Below, one piece after another: positions 17,078 through 28,203 of a stretch of 64,000 nucleotides of DNA (position 1 is its first letter; the number at the start of each line of letters is the position of its first letter). Under the pieces are notes generated by a model. That model saw only the letters and a program-made list of their open reading frames with translations, was not told where the DNA came from and ran no database searches. The stretch spans positions 25,323 to 89,322 of the forward strand of contig PAAY01000006.1 of the NCBI GenBank assembly GCA_002698985.1, in the 5' to 3' direction. The translations under genes and the position numbers were made by a program. This stretch comes from Saprospirales bacterium. Lineage in GTDB: Bacteria > Bacteroidota > Bacteroidia > Chitinophagales > Saprospiraceae.

Positions 17078-18235
17078 CTACGCAACTGCCCCTTTCTTCC
17101 TTCGCAGCCATACAAGCCCGCCAATACCTACAATGATGAGCAGGAACGAAATGAGCTCAGCCTGGGTGGGCTGAAAGGGCATCCATTCGTAATGTACGTT
17201 GACCCGGATCTTTTCGATGAAAAAGCGCTCGATGCCATTGAGAAGCAGGTAGATGAAAAACAGGGTGCCAGGTACGGTGATGCGCTTGCGGATGGCCCAT
17301 AGAAAGCCGCCAATCAGCAAAGACATAACAGTTTCATAAAAGGGCGTGGGATAAACGGGTGGATCCAGGCGGGTGCAATAGTGCCATTCACAGCCTTCAA
17401 TGGGGATGCCGGCCCTGCTGACGTTGTGCGGAAAATCATAGGCCCACATCCAATCGGGCAGAAACCACCACTCGGGTTGTGGCGCAGCCACGATGCCCCA
17501 GTCGCCGTCACCAGCCAGCATGCAGCCGATCCGGCCCACACCGTAGGCCACGATGAGCGCCGGTGCCACTGCATCGGCCGTTGGCCAAAAGGGGATTTTG
17601 TGCTTGCGGAGGTACCAGGTTACGCCCAGATAACCACAGATCAGTCCTCCGTAAATGGCCAGGCCGCTTCCGGAAAAGAAGGTCTCCAGGGGTGCACGCA
17701 TAAACCCTGACGGCTCTTCGAGGATGGCGAAGATTTTGGCCCCGAGAATGCCGGAAACCGCCGCCACAACGGTGATGTCGCCAATGCGGTCGTGCGGATA
17801 AAACTTGAGCGCAACCTCTTTCGGTTTGGGCAGGGCGGTTTTCTTTTTCTCCCACCAACGCATGAAGCCAAACAAGGCTGCACCGGCAATTCCTGCCAGC
17901 CAGTGCCCTTTGCCAGAGAGCAGCACCGCTGCTGCATCCGCCTGGAACTCAGCAAAGTGCTGTACGATGTAAACGCCTTTGAACCCCAGCAAAAAGCCGA
18001 ACAGGGCGTTGGAACCGATCTCCCAGGGACTTGCCGGCAGGCCAACTTTGGTTTTTACAATTTCGGGCTTGTAAACACCGGCCTCTGCCATCCGCTTCAG
18101 CTCGAGGTAAAACAGCCAGGCCGCCACCAGAATGGAGATTACCAGCAGCAGACCAAAAGTTTTGAAAACCGAAGTCCAGTTATCGGGTTGGGTGCCGAAA
18201 AGATCGTGAAGCAGGTATGACAGATCAGGGTACAT
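17078..18235 (-). CDS. lgt: Prolipoprotein diacylglyceryl transferase
   Basis: 385-residue multi-helix inner-membrane enzyme that transfers diacylglycerol from phosphatidylglycerol to the lipobox cysteine of prolipoproteins. The Lgt signature region is GVGRIGCMLAGDGDWG (about residues 232-247), preceded by FSGSGLAIYGGLICGYLGV. Compared with the E. coli signature GRxGNFxNGE, the Asn after GRxG is replaced by Cys and the Glu by Asp, which I recall as usual for the longer Bacteroidota form. The catalytic Arg of GRIG is kept. Lipoproteins encoded in this window (38647 and 44435 genes) would be substrates. Confidence 0.88.
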   Translation of the reverse strand: MYPDLSYLLHDLFGTQPDNWTSVFKTFGLLLVISILVAAWLFYLELKRMAEAGVYKPEIVKTKVGLPASPWEIGSNALFGFLLGFKGVYIVQHFAEFQADAAAVLLSGKGHWLAGIAGAALFGFMRWWEKKKTALPKPKEVALKFYPHDRIGDITVVAAVSGILGAKIFAILEEPSGFMRAPLETFFSGSGLAIYGGLICGYLGVTWYLRKHKIPFWPTADAVAPALIVAYGVGRIGCMLAGDGDWGIVAAPQPEWWFLPDWMWAYDFPHNVSRAGIPIEGCEWHYCTRLDPPVYPTPFYETVMSLLIGGFLWAIRKRITVPGTLFFIYLLLNGIERFFIEKIRVNVHYEWMPFQPTQAELISFLLIIVGIGGLVWLRRKKGAVA

Positions 18236-18337
18236 GGCTATTTGTTCGTGAGTAGTTTTCCGTTGCGAAGCGAGGCAAAGTAAAATGTTTTTGGAGGGTT
18301 TTTGTTGGTTTTTTACCCCTCCGTAACAAAGCAGGGT

Positions 18338-18637
18338 GGAGGATTATGAGGGATTATGGGGGTTATGGAGGATTATAGGGATTATAGGGATTATAGGGAT
18401 TATAGGGATTATAGGGATTATAGGGATTATAGGGATTATGGAGGATTATGGGGGTTGTAAGTTGTAAGTTGTAGGTTTGGCGGGCTAGCTCTGTGAAAAT
18501 CCGAGTCAAAACTCTGTGGAGCTCCGTGTAACTTTTTGAATAGGGAGTAGGGAGTAGAGCAGGGATGGGAATAAGCCCGTTTCGAGTCACGAGTTACGCG
18601 TCACGTGTCACGAGTTACGTGTCACGATTCACGAGTC
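18338..18637 (+). repeat. Type I composite intergenic repeat, copy 2
   Basis: Successive modules: GGATTATGG units, seven or more 9-bp ATTATAGGG units (about 18373-18440), GTTGTAAGTTGTAAGTTGTAG, GGCGGGCTAGCTCTGTG, TCCGAGTCAAAACTCTGTGG, TAGGGAGTAGGGAGTAG, and finally CACGAGTTACGTGTCACG-type units. The array runs into the 3' end of the next gene: the TGA of that gene (18636-18638) is part of the last CACGAGTCACG unit. Confidence 0.9.
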
Positions 18638-19232
18638 ACGAACAAAGCCCCTGAAACAGTTCCTTGAAGGCGTCGGCTTCGGCGTAGAGGCGATCATTGT
18701 AAGAGGTAGCACGGAAGCGGAGCTGGTGAGGCTTGTCGTTGCGCAGCACCAGTTCGATGGTGATGTTGCCGAAACGCTGGTTGATGCGGTTTTCGCCGCT
18801 GCGGATCTGGCGGGGCTTCAGGTAATATCGTTCCAGGGTTTCCACCTCTTTCTGGGCCATGTAAATACGGCGGTCGGCCAGGGTCTGGCGGTAGGGCAAT
18901 TCCAGCACTTTTTCCCGAAGGAAGTCCAGCAAAAAGCGGCACTCCCGGGCAGGCACCTGCTCCTCGGAATAATGGATAGCAAAGCCTTTGCTCGACGGGG
19001 TGTCTAGAAAATCGATGCTCTTTTCCACCTCATTGGGCAGGCTGACCCACATGGCGTATTGGTGCCAGAGCCAGTCCATAATGCGGCGGCAAGCCAGGGA
19101 TTCTTTCCAAGCCTCAAATTCGGCTTTGTACGATGCATCCCTTTCTATCACCTCGTGCAGTGCGGGGTTGGAGGGAGTGCTGGTCTCGGCTTTGCGGAAC
19201 CAGCCTTTGAAATAGTCAAAAAAGTCTGTCAT
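18636..19232 (-). CDS. Hypothetical protein, 198 residues
   Basis: I do not recognise this protein. From the ATG at 19230-19232 it begins MTDFFDYFKGWFRKAE and is rich in charged and aromatic residues, with no signal peptide and no membrane helix, so it is likely cytoplasmic. The frame continues upstream but would run into the divergent lipid kinase gene, which is why the ATG is chosen. The C-terminal half (QRFGNITIELVLRNDKPHQLRFRATSYND) looks beta-rich. The stop codon lies inside a tandem repeat block, so the original C-terminus may have been altered. Confidence 0.75.
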   Translation of the reverse strand: MTDFFDYFKGWFRKAETSTPSNPALHEVIERDASYKAEFEAWKESLACRRIMDWLWHQYAMWVSLPNEVEKSIDFLDTPSSKGFAIHYSEEQVPARECRFLLDFLREKVLELPYRQTLADRRIYMAQKEVETLERYYLKPRQIRSGENRINQRFGNITIELVLRNDKPHQLRFRATSYNDRLYAEADAFKELFQGLCS

Positions 19233-19377
19233 AATTTCCTTCGGTAAATGCGGCGGCGGATTTGTCCACCGGAAAGTTTTCACTTTCTTTCGCCGTTTTT
19301 TGAGTAACAAGGTGGGGTAATTCCGGTTCTCGATACCGTTAAAATTACCCTTTTCTACCGGTGTAAAAAACAGGACG

Positions 19378-20307
19378 ATGGCGGAGCGAAGATGGTTATT
19401 TGTGGTGAACCCCGTGGCAGGCAATTGGAAAGTAAAACAAGCCTGGCCGCAAATCGAGAAAAGGCTCGAGGCTGCCGGGGTAGATTTCAGCTTCCGCTGG
19501 ACGGAAGGTCCGGGGCATGCCACGGAACTGGTCCGGGAGGCCATTGCCGCAGGCTACCGAAACTTCGTAGCCGTGGGTGGCGACGGCACCGGCAACGAGG
19601 TGGCCAACGGCATGCTCGGCCAGGAGGAGGTGCCGGCTGATGAACTGCTCTTCACCCTCCTGCCCATTGGCACTGGCAACGACTGGGTTCGCCAAAACAA
19701 AATCCCCAACAAAATTTCCGACTGGATTCATTTCTTCCGCAATGGGCGGATTGCCCGGCAGGACGCCGGCTGGGTGCAGTATTGCACCAGCGAAGGTGAA
19801 CAAAAGCGCTTTTTCATCAATGTGATGGGGCTTGGCTACGACGGTTACGTAGCCAAAGCCGCTGCTGCCGAAGGTGGCAAAGTGGCCAGCAAACTGAGCT
19901 ACCTCCTGCTGGTTTTTCGCTGCATGTTCAGCTATCGCACCCCGGGCATGCACATCCGTTTTGACGGGCAGGAACTGCAGGCAAGGACTTACGCCGTGGT
20001 GGCCGGTATTAATAAATTCTCCGGCGGTGGCTTCCAGCTTGTTCCCCATGCCCAACCTGACGACGGGCTGCTGGCACTGACCATCGCCCGGCGCCTGAGC
20101 AAGATCGAAGTGCTGCTGCTCAGCCCGCTGTTTTACACCGGCTGGATCAACTGGCACCCTGCCATCAGCCTGCACGATGCCACCACAGTATCAGTGAATC
20201 CACTGAACGGAGAAGAAGTCCTGGTAGAAGCCGACGGGGAATTTTTGGGCAAAGCGCCTGCCCGTATTGGCATCGTACCGGGGGCGCTGCGGATTTGGGT
20301 GACCTGA
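19378..20307 (+). CDS. Diacylglycerol kinase family lipid kinase (YegS/DgkB type)
   Basis: 309 residues. It has the DAGK catalytic-domain pattern with VVNPVAGN (residues 9-16), the nucleotide-binding GGDGTGNEV (67-75) and PIGTGNDWVR (96-105), then the typical beta-sandwich C-terminal domain with HAQPDDGLLAL and EADGEF. It phosphorylates diacylglycerol or a related lipid (or sphingoid base) using ATP at the inner membrane. It is divergent from the unknown gene at 18636-19232, with 145 bp between starts. Confidence 0.9.
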   Translation: MAERRWLFVVNPVAGNWKVKQAWPQIEKRLEAAGVDFSFRWTEGPGHATELVREAIAAGYRNFVAVGGDGTGNEVANGMLGQEEVPADELLFTLLPIGTGNDWVRQNKIPNKISDWIHFFRNGRIARQDAGWVQYCTSEGEQKRFFINVMGLGYDGYVAKAAAAEGGKVASKLSYLLLVFRCMFSYRTPGMHIRFDGQELQARTYAVVAGINKFSGGGFQLVPHAQPDDGLLALTIARRLSKIEVLLLSPLFYTGWINWHPAISLHDATTVSVNPLNGEEVLVEADGEFLGKAPARIGIVPGALRIWVT

Positions 20308-20310
20308 AGT

Positions 20311-20402
20311 CGTTGAGAGGGGTTGATCCCGGCATTCGCCGGGAGGTTTAGAGGAGTTGAGAGGGGTTTACGCTGGCAGGGTTTGGAACCCCTGCCAGGG
20401 TT
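20311..20402. repeat. Repeat block with hairpins CCCGGCATTCGCCGGG and TGGCAGGG/CCTGCCA
   Basis: GTTGAGAGGGGTTGA units are interrupted by the palindrome ATCCCGGCATTCGCCGGGA (20325-20343) and followed by an inverted repeat TGGCAGGGTTTGGAACCCCTGCCAG-type. A 54.53 kb block shares GGGGTTGATCCC, GCATTCGCCGGGAGGTT and the GAGAGG unit. It lies 3' of the lipid kinase, between convergent genes. Confidence 0.8.
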
Positions 20403-20454
20403 CAATCACGCCTACGAGTTGCGAAGCGAGGGAGATGGTGAGGAAGGATTTCAC

Positions 20455-22512
<2,058 letters not shown>

Positions 22513-22584
22513 TTATGGCTATGATTTGAGGCACGGATGCAAGTCTAATCCAAACGGGGCGTATTCCGCAATCTGGAGGGGGAA

Positions 22585-22862
22585 ATTTGGTTATGAGGAT
22601 TATGGAGGGTTATGAGGATTATGGAGGGTTATGGAGGATTATGGAGGATTATGGAGGATTATAGGTTGTAGGTTGTCCCCGATACCGATATCCCGATCCC
22701 GAAGGATTTCGGGATTCGGGATCGGCATCGGTGTAGGTTTTAGGTTGGGCGGGAATACGCTGTTCAACTCAGTTTCAAACTCCGATTACGCTGTGGTTAT
22801 TTAAGGATTATAGGGATTATGAGAGTTTAGCAGAATCAACTACGAGCTACGAGCTACGAGCC
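22585..22862 (+). repeat. Type I composite repeat, copy 3, carrying an inserted palindrome
   Basis: GGATTATGG units, then GGTTGTAGGTTGT, then a palindromic insert at 22677-22732 (CCCCGATACCGATATCCCGA ... TCGGGATCGGCATCGG), then TGTAGGTTTTAGGTTGGGCGG, a diverged CAACTCAGTTTCAAACTCCG module, ATTATAGGG units, and CTACGAGCTACGAGCTACGAG. Without the insert the order matches copies 1 and 2. Confidence 0.85.
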
Positions 22863-22899
22863 ACCAACTCCCGGGATGGTGTATGTTCAATAACAAAAC

Positions 22900-22925
22900 A
22901 GCCCCCGGGGTTTATTCCGGGGGCT
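22900..22925 (-). terminator. Terminator for the M36 metalloprotease gene
   Basis: AGCCCCCGG and CCGGGGGCT form a 9-bp GC stem. On the minus strand it is followed by TGTTTTGTTATT. It lies 36 bp past the protease stop codon. Confidence 0.8.
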
Positions 22926-22961
22926 GGGGTCAAATTCTATTCTTGAGAAATGCGCTATTGG

Positions 22962-25900
22962 CTATTCAATGATCACCTTTTGAGTGAGGATGCCCTTATC
23001 GGAGCTGATGCGCAGGAAGTAAAATCCTGAAGGCACGCTGCTCACGTTCAGGCTGGTGATGTCGTTGCCGAAGACATTGATGGATTTTGAGAGCACAACT
23101 TTTCCATCAACAGTCAAAAGGCTGACATCGAGGTCTTGCTGATCTTCAGCTTCCACGGCAATGTTGAGCAGGTTTTTGGCCGGGTTCGGGAACACGGTCA
23201 GTGACACGTTCTCCAGCTTGTCAACGGTGCCGGTGGGCAGTTGAGATTCTACGATGGTTCCGTAATTCGGCGCTTCGGTGCATTCCTGGTCACCCTGGTC
23301 GGTGTTGACGCAGGCCTGGCTGTTGTAGTAGAACAGGTCCATGAGCTCCACATCGTCGATGATCCAGCCGAGCTGGCCGACGGTGGCGTTGTCATTGGTG
23401 CCGAAGCGGAAGCGGATGTCCATTTCCTTGCCTGCCCATTCCGACATGTCCACATAGGTGGCCATGAACTCGTTGTTGGTGCTGCCGGTAAAGGCATAGA
23501 GTTTCGGAACGGGAATGATGAAAGAAGTAGAGTAAGGAATCACACCGGTGTAATCGCCGCGGATGACCCTTGACTGTACCAACTGCCACTGCATGGAGCC
23601 GGCTTCTCTCACCTCAACGATGCCGCCATCGATGCCCGGTTCGGTGTCGAACATGTGGTAGAATCGCAAGACGGGGAAATCACCGTCGATCAATTTGGGT
23701 TCTGCAAGCTGAAGGCTTACACGGGACTCAAACTCCGAGTTCTCGATGAACCATGCGTATTCGGGACTGTGGGCAAATACATCGGCAATTTGCCAGAGTT
23801 TGTCAGCATTGGGTGTATTCGGATCCACATAGTAGAGCCAGTTGTCTTCCGCATTGAAATCAGGAATATCATCCAGGAAATTGCGGATGGAGTAGAAATC
23901 CGGAGAAGTTTCCAGGGTGTAGGTCACGGTTTTGGTTTCCTCAAAGTTGAGGTCACCAACTTCCAGGGTCACCTGGTTGCCGGAAACGGTGGCCGGCACA
24001 TTGGCAGAACCGGCTTTGAAAGAAGTGCCGTCGGGCAATTCGTCGGTTACGGTAATACCTGTGGCCGTTGGGTGTTTGTAGTTGCCCACTTCGATGGTCA
24101 CCTCGATGTCGTCACCGGGGTTGATGAAGTCAGTGACAGACTTTTCAATGGTGATTTCATTGCGGCAGGCCGGTTTGGTATTGAAGTCTTCTACCTGGTC
24201 AGTTGAGCTGGTACTTTCTCCCTGGCTGGCTTCCCATCCGGCGCCTCTTCTGGCAAAAACATCCCAGATGAGGCATTCATTGGCGCCGCCATACAGCGTC
24301 TGGTCAGCGGCCAGGATGGCATCCCGACCGTCGATGAATCCGGGGCTGCAGGCCTGGTTTTTCATTCCTTCGAAAACAAGGCGAATGGCCATGTTATTTC
24401 CTCCTGATCCATTGTACAAATCAGGATCCCAGCCGTATTCTTCCACAAAGGCCCAGTATAGATCCCAGACCATTGCAGCCCATACTTCACCAATGGCATG
24501 AACACCCACACTTGATGCTACATCGCCAAATGTGAGTGGGTTGATGCTCATGTCAGTTGAGTAGGGATAGCGACGGATACCGGTACCATTGGTCTCTTCG
24601 CGAAGGGCAAAAGTTCCTACGCCACGCTTCATGGCTCCTTCATCACCGGGTTTCACGCTGGTGACGAGGGTGAACCAGTCACTCCAGCCCTCACCCATTT
24701 GCTCATCATTGCTGAGGCAGCCTGCCTGGCTGGGACCACCGGTGAGGCGGTTTGAAACACCGTGGCCAAATTCGTGGGCGATGATACCATTGTCAAGGTC
24801 ACCATCCAAAGCAGCGGGGATGGCTCCGGGATTAACGAGGGTAACTTCCAGTCCGTTGCCGATGAATTGACGAATGGTCTGGCAATCGCTGAATGAAAGG
24901 GAAACGGTGGGAATTTCAACCAATGAACCGTGAGTTCCGGCACCAAGACCGAGGGTTTCGTCCAGGTGGTTGCAGATGATGACACCAATGGCGCCGGCCT
25001 GCTGTGCCTGGTAAGCTTTCCAGCCGAACTGGCATTCGCCACGGTCAATCAGGGCAATTTTACCTGCCAGTTCTGCTTTGTTGATGATGGTGTCACAACC
25101 ATCGGAAGGCACGTTGAAATCATCGATCACCTGAACTACTTCACCGGAAACCGGAACATCGGTAACGTAAGCTCCGTTGCCCCAATTGGCTCCTGCCACA
25201 CCGGTAGAGTATTTACCGGCAATGACTACGGGCTGGGTTACCTGCAGGTATTTGGCACCGCTGGTGGTCCAGATGTACATATTCATGGTACCGTTGCCTC
25301 CGTCAGGTGGAGTACCGAAGTTGGCGTTGTTGCTGTTTCCGGTGTCGGCACCTTGCTGGGCACGGGCCTGAACATAGTCACCAGCTTCGCCCTCACCGGT
25401 GTAGTTGAACGCCTGGAAATTACCTGCGACTTCATCGAGGCCGTAATGCCAGGCAAAATCGTGCAGGAAGTTGTTCCAATAGAATAGGTTGGTGGTAGCT
25501 GCATCCAGGATCTGCTCTGGTTCCCAGGTGGGATCCCAGGGGAAGTCGAAATGCAGGCTGTCACCGCCATCGGGTTCGTTGTTGAGGGTTTCTCCATCAC
25601 CGTCACGGTCTTCGTATGCATGCACGTTGTTCCCTCTTGTTATGGTGAATTCCGCACCTGGCACACCATCGGTGTCATGCCAGCCGAAAGGTGAGGCTTC
25701 AGGATCGGCCGGGCTGGCCACCATTTGGCGATCACCGTGAATCGGGCTTTCGATGGGAGAGGGCCAGACGTTGTAAACAGGCTCTGAAAATGCCGTGCTG
25801 AAACTGTGCGTCACTGCCTCGTGCAGGTGTTCTGCTTCGCTTTCGCAATTTTCATCAACGTGGCGGAAAGCGCTGCCATCTACCCGGCAGTAAACCGTCC

Positions 25901-26516
25901 AGTTTGTTTTGTCGAGTATCTGCCCATTTACGGCATCCAGGCGGATGCTCCACATATCGTCGTTGCCTTTGGGAAAGAAGGTTACATCCCAGGTAAGGAA
26001 GACCCCTTCCTGCTGAGGCTGGTAGCGCAGCTTGACTTCGATGTCCTGCCTTGCAAGGTTTCCTTTCTCGAAAACGTACTGGCTTTCGGCCGGTTGGTCT
26101 TTCAGACGCAGGGTTTCGGTGGTCATTCCGAGGTGTTCAGCCACCTTGACTACAGCCTCTTCGGCGCTCAGCACCGGCACGGAGGTGTTCACCTTTGTTG
26201 CCAGTTCCGGAATGAAGCGTTTGCCAACGAAAAACACCTTCCCGTCTTTGTCGATGCTCACGTTGTTGATGGCATTGTAAACGGGAATGCCATTGTGTTG
26301 CTGCATGAAGTACATCCGGGTGATTCCCGTTTTCTGGTCGGTGTACATGTCGCTGACCATCATGTCGCTGATGTCCTGTTCGGTCAGGTTCCATTCCTGG
26401 TGGTGTTCTCTGATGTAGTTTTTAGCGATGTCCAGCGGCTGTTGACCAAATGCGAATACAGCACTGAACATACAGGCTACTACTGTTAGGCATTGTGTAG
26501 CAGTCTTAAATTTCAT
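22962..26516 (-). CDS. Secreted M36 (fungalysin-type) metallopeptidase with PA domain and T9SS sorting domain
   Basis: 1184 residues. Order: signal peptide (1-24); FTP-type propeptide (about 30-200); catalytic M36 domain with zinc motif HEFGH (581-585) and downstream Glu in EQMGEGWSDW; a protease-associated domain inserted at about 455-560, before HEFGH; a DUF11-like repeat (SVTDFINPGDDIEVTIEVGN, about 820-920); an MAM/jelly-roll-like stretch; and a C-terminal T9SS type A sorting domain starting SLTVFPNPAKN. It would be secreted across the outer membrane and cleaved from or anchored at the surface, degrading extracellular protein. A good terminator follows. Confidence 0.93.
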   Translation of the reverse strand: MKFKTATQCLTVVACMFSAVFAFGQQPLDIAKNYIREHHQEWNLTEQDISDMMVSDMYTDQKTGITRMYFMQQHNGIPVYNAINNVSIDKDGKVFFVGKRFIPELATKVNTSVPVLSAEEAVVKVAEHLGMTTETLRLKDQPAESQYVFEKGNLARQDIEVKLRYQPQQEGVFLTWDVTFFPKGNDDMWSIRLDAVNGQILDKTNWTVYCRVDGSAFRHVDENCESEAEHLHEAVTHSFSTAFSEPVYNVWPSPIESPIHGDRQMVASPADPEASPFGWHDTDGVPGAEFTITRGNNVHAYEDRDGDGETLNNEPDGGDSLHFDFPWDPTWEPEQILDAATTNLFYWNNFLHDFAWHYGLDEVAGNFQAFNYTGEGEAGDYVQARAQQGADTGNSNNANFGTPPDGGNGTMNMYIWTTSGAKYLQVTQPVVIAGKYSTGVAGANWGNGAYVTDVPVSGEVVQVIDDFNVPSDGCDTIINKAELAGKIALIDRGECQFGWKAYQAQQAGAIGVIICNHLDETLGLGAGTHGSLVEIPTVSLSFSDCQTIRQFIGNGLEVTLVNPGAIPAALDGDLDNGIIAHEFGHGVSNRLTGGPSQAGCLSNDEQMGEGWSDWFTLVTSVKPGDEGAMKRGVGTFALREETNGTGIRRYPYSTDMSINPLTFGDVASSVGVHAIGEVWAAMVWDLYWAFVEEYGWDPDLYNGSGGNNMAIRLVFEGMKNQACSPGFIDGRDAILAADQTLYGGANECLIWDVFARRGAGWEASQGESTSSTDQVEDFNTKPACRNEITIEKSVTDFINPGDDIEVTIEVGNYKHPTATGITVTDELPDGTSFKAGSANVPATVSGNQVTLEVGDLNFEETKTVTYTLETSPDFYSIRNFLDDIPDFNAEDNWLYYVDPNTPNADKLWQIADVFAHSPEYAWFIENSEFESRVSLQLAEPKLIDGDFPVLRFYHMFDTEPGIDGGIVEVREAGSMQWQLVQSRVIRGDYTGVIPYSTSFIIPVPKLYAFTGSTNNEFMATYVDMSEWAGKEMDIRFRFGTNDNATVGQLGWIIDDVELMDLFYYNSQACVNTDQGDQECTEAPNYGTIVESQLPTGTVDKLENVSLTVFPNPAKNLLNIAVEAEDQQDLDVSLLTVDGKVVLSKSINVFGNDITSLNVSSVPSGFYFLRISSDKGILTQKVIIE

Positions 26517-26744
26517 ATCAGGCGTGGATTTTAGAAACGGTCTGGAAAACCCACTGAAGCGGAGAACGGCTCCGGCAAATCATTCCAACTGTTTCTGGTT
26601 TGGTGAAAATAAATTGGTGAAAAGAATTTCAGGGCAAGCAAAAATAGCAGAATGCATCAATTGCTCCGAAGGAAATGAGGCAAATACCAAATGAACGACA
26701 ATTTTTGTCAAATTGAAATGCAACCGTAAGCATTCAGCCCACTC

Positions 26745-26826
26745 ACTGTCTCCCCCTCTCAAGGTCTCACAGTCACAAAGTCACAAAGTCTCACAGTCAC
26801 AAAGTCACAAAGTCACACCGTCTCAA
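26745..26826. repeat. 8-bp tandem array CACAAAGT
   Basis: Imperfect units CACAAAGT and CTCACAGT repeated about nine times directly 3' of phoH. The final AAAATCAC overlaps the phoH stop codon on the minus strand (TCA at 26829-26831). The rest of the 26.52-26.83 kb gap, next to the protease start, shows no gene. Confidence 0.85.
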
Positions 26827-26828
26827 AA

Positions 26829-27908
26829 TCACTCCTCCTCTTCCTTTGCCTCCTGCGGTGCCGGGGCGGATTCCGGCAATTTGCCGTGTTTTTCTTCCCA
26901 ATCGAGGCGCTGTCTTTCGGAGTCCTTTTCATAGGCGCGGATGACGTCTTTTACCAGCCTGTGGCGGACCACATCCTCTGCAGAGAGGTGCACCACGGCG
27001 ATGCCTTCGATGCCTTTCAGAATGTCGATGGCTTTGCGCATGCCCGAGCGCACGTTCATGGGCAGGTCAATCTGCGAGAGGTCGCCGGTGAGGATGCACT
27101 TGGCGTTGGGCCCCAGTCGGGTCAGAAACATTTTGATCTGCATGGAGGAGGTGTTCTGGGCCTCGTCCAGGATGATGAAAGCGTTGTCGAGGGTACGACC
27201 GCGCATGTAAGCCAGCGGCGCAATTTCGATGATCCTGTTCTCCATGAAGTAGTTCAGCTTTTCAGCCGGGATCATGTCGTCCAAGGCATCGTAAAGCGGG
27301 CGCAGGTAGGGGTCGATTTTTTCCTTGAGATCACCGGGCAAAAAGCCGAGGCTTTCGCCGGCTTCCACAGCCGGGCGGGTCAGGATGATCTTTTTGACGA
27401 GCCTGTTTTTGAGGGCATTCACAGCCAGGGCAACGGCGGTGTAGGTTTTACCGGTACCAGCCGGGCCAACGGCAAACACCACGTCGTTTTCCAGCGAGGC
27501 GTTGACCAGCTTCTGCTGGTTGACAGTTTTCACTTTGATCACCTTTCCGTTGGGACCATGCACAAGCACTTTGCTGTCCTGGTGATGGAGGTGGTTTTCG
27601 AATGGATTGCTACCGTTGAGGAGGAGTTCCTCAACCATGTGCACAGGCAGCTCACGGCGCTCTTTCAACACGCGCACCATTTGCTCAAACTTGCCTTTGG
27701 CACGCTGGGTGAAGCGCTTTTCTCCAGAAAGCCGCAGGCTGTTGCCACGGGCTGTTATGGAAATGTCGGGAAATGCTTTTCGAAGCAGATTCAGTTTGAC
27801 GTCTTTTTCTCCGTAAAGCTCTACGGGATCGACGCCCTCCACGGTAAGAATGATTTCGCTCAAATTGGACCTCAATGGATTTTTTTGATTGTTAGTGCTG
27901 CGCAACAA
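26829..27908 (-). CDS. phoH: PhoH family ATPase
   Basis: 359 residues: an N-terminal KH-like region (about 15-90), then the PhoH P-loop domain with Walker A VGPAGTGKTYTA (148-159) and Walker B AFIILDEAQNTS, and LTRPAVEAGESLGFLPGDL between them. PhoH proteins are cytoplasmic ATPases linked to RNA metabolism; the exact role is unsettled. The acidic tail (KEEEE) is short. It is divergent from the SAM hydroxide adenosyltransferase, a pairing I recall in Bacteroidota. Confidence 0.93.
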   Translation of the reverse strand: MLRSTNNQKNPLRSNLSEIILTVEGVDPVELYGEKDVKLNLLRKAFPDISITARGNSLRLSGEKRFTQRAKGKFEQMVRVLKERRELPVHMVEELLLNGSNPFENHLHHQDSKVLVHGPNGKVIKVKTVNQQKLVNASLENDVVFAVGPAGTGKTYTAVALAVNALKNRLVKKIILTRPAVEAGESLGFLPGDLKEKIDPYLRPLYDALDDMIPAEKLNYFMENRIIEIAPLAYMRGRTLDNAFIILDEAQNTSSMQIKMFLTRLGPNAKCILTGDLSQIDLPMNVRSGMRKAIDILKGIEGIAVVHLSAEDVVRHRLVKDVIRAYEKDSERQRLDWEEKHGKLPESAPAPQEAKEEEE

Positions 27909-28005
27909 AGGTGCGCTTTGGTGAAAAAAAATTTACTGGTTTTTCAGCATCTGCTTTGGTAGCTGCATGATTCTCCAGTCTCGATGAACTGTTACATTTG
28001 CCTTG

Positions 28006-28013
28006 CAAAAGTA
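28006..28013 (-). promoter_or_regulatory. Possible -7 box (TACTTTTG) for phoH
   Basis: TAnnTTTG match on the minus strand, giving a leader of about 90 nt to the phoH start. A TACATTTG box also occurs on the plus strand at 27993-28000, facing the divergent gene; both are short matches. Confidence 0.35.
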
Positions 28014-28203
28014 AACCATAAGGGTTGGTTTGTTGCTTTGATGACCGGCTTTAAATTGCCTGACAGCAAATAAAGGAACAACCAAATGGCAAGACTCACG
28101 TAGCATTTCATGCCAGCATGAAGATAACAAACCCCGGCAGGGATGGTTTGGCTCAACAACTTTTTTGGGAGCCTGCCCCACGAGCACAGAAAACAAACAC
28201 ACC

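Noticed and set aside
18373..18440. Regular direct repeats resembling a CRISPR array
   Set aside because: Units are only 9 bp with no unique spacers, and no cas gene is present.
18363..18590. Minus-strand frame encoding repeated Asn-Pro-Tyr
   Set aside because: It is the translation of the 9-bp ATTATAGGG array, not a protein gene.
19233..19544. Upstream extension of the 18636-19232 frame
   Set aside because: It would overlap the divergent lipid kinase gene and has no coding character; the ATG at 19232 is preferred.
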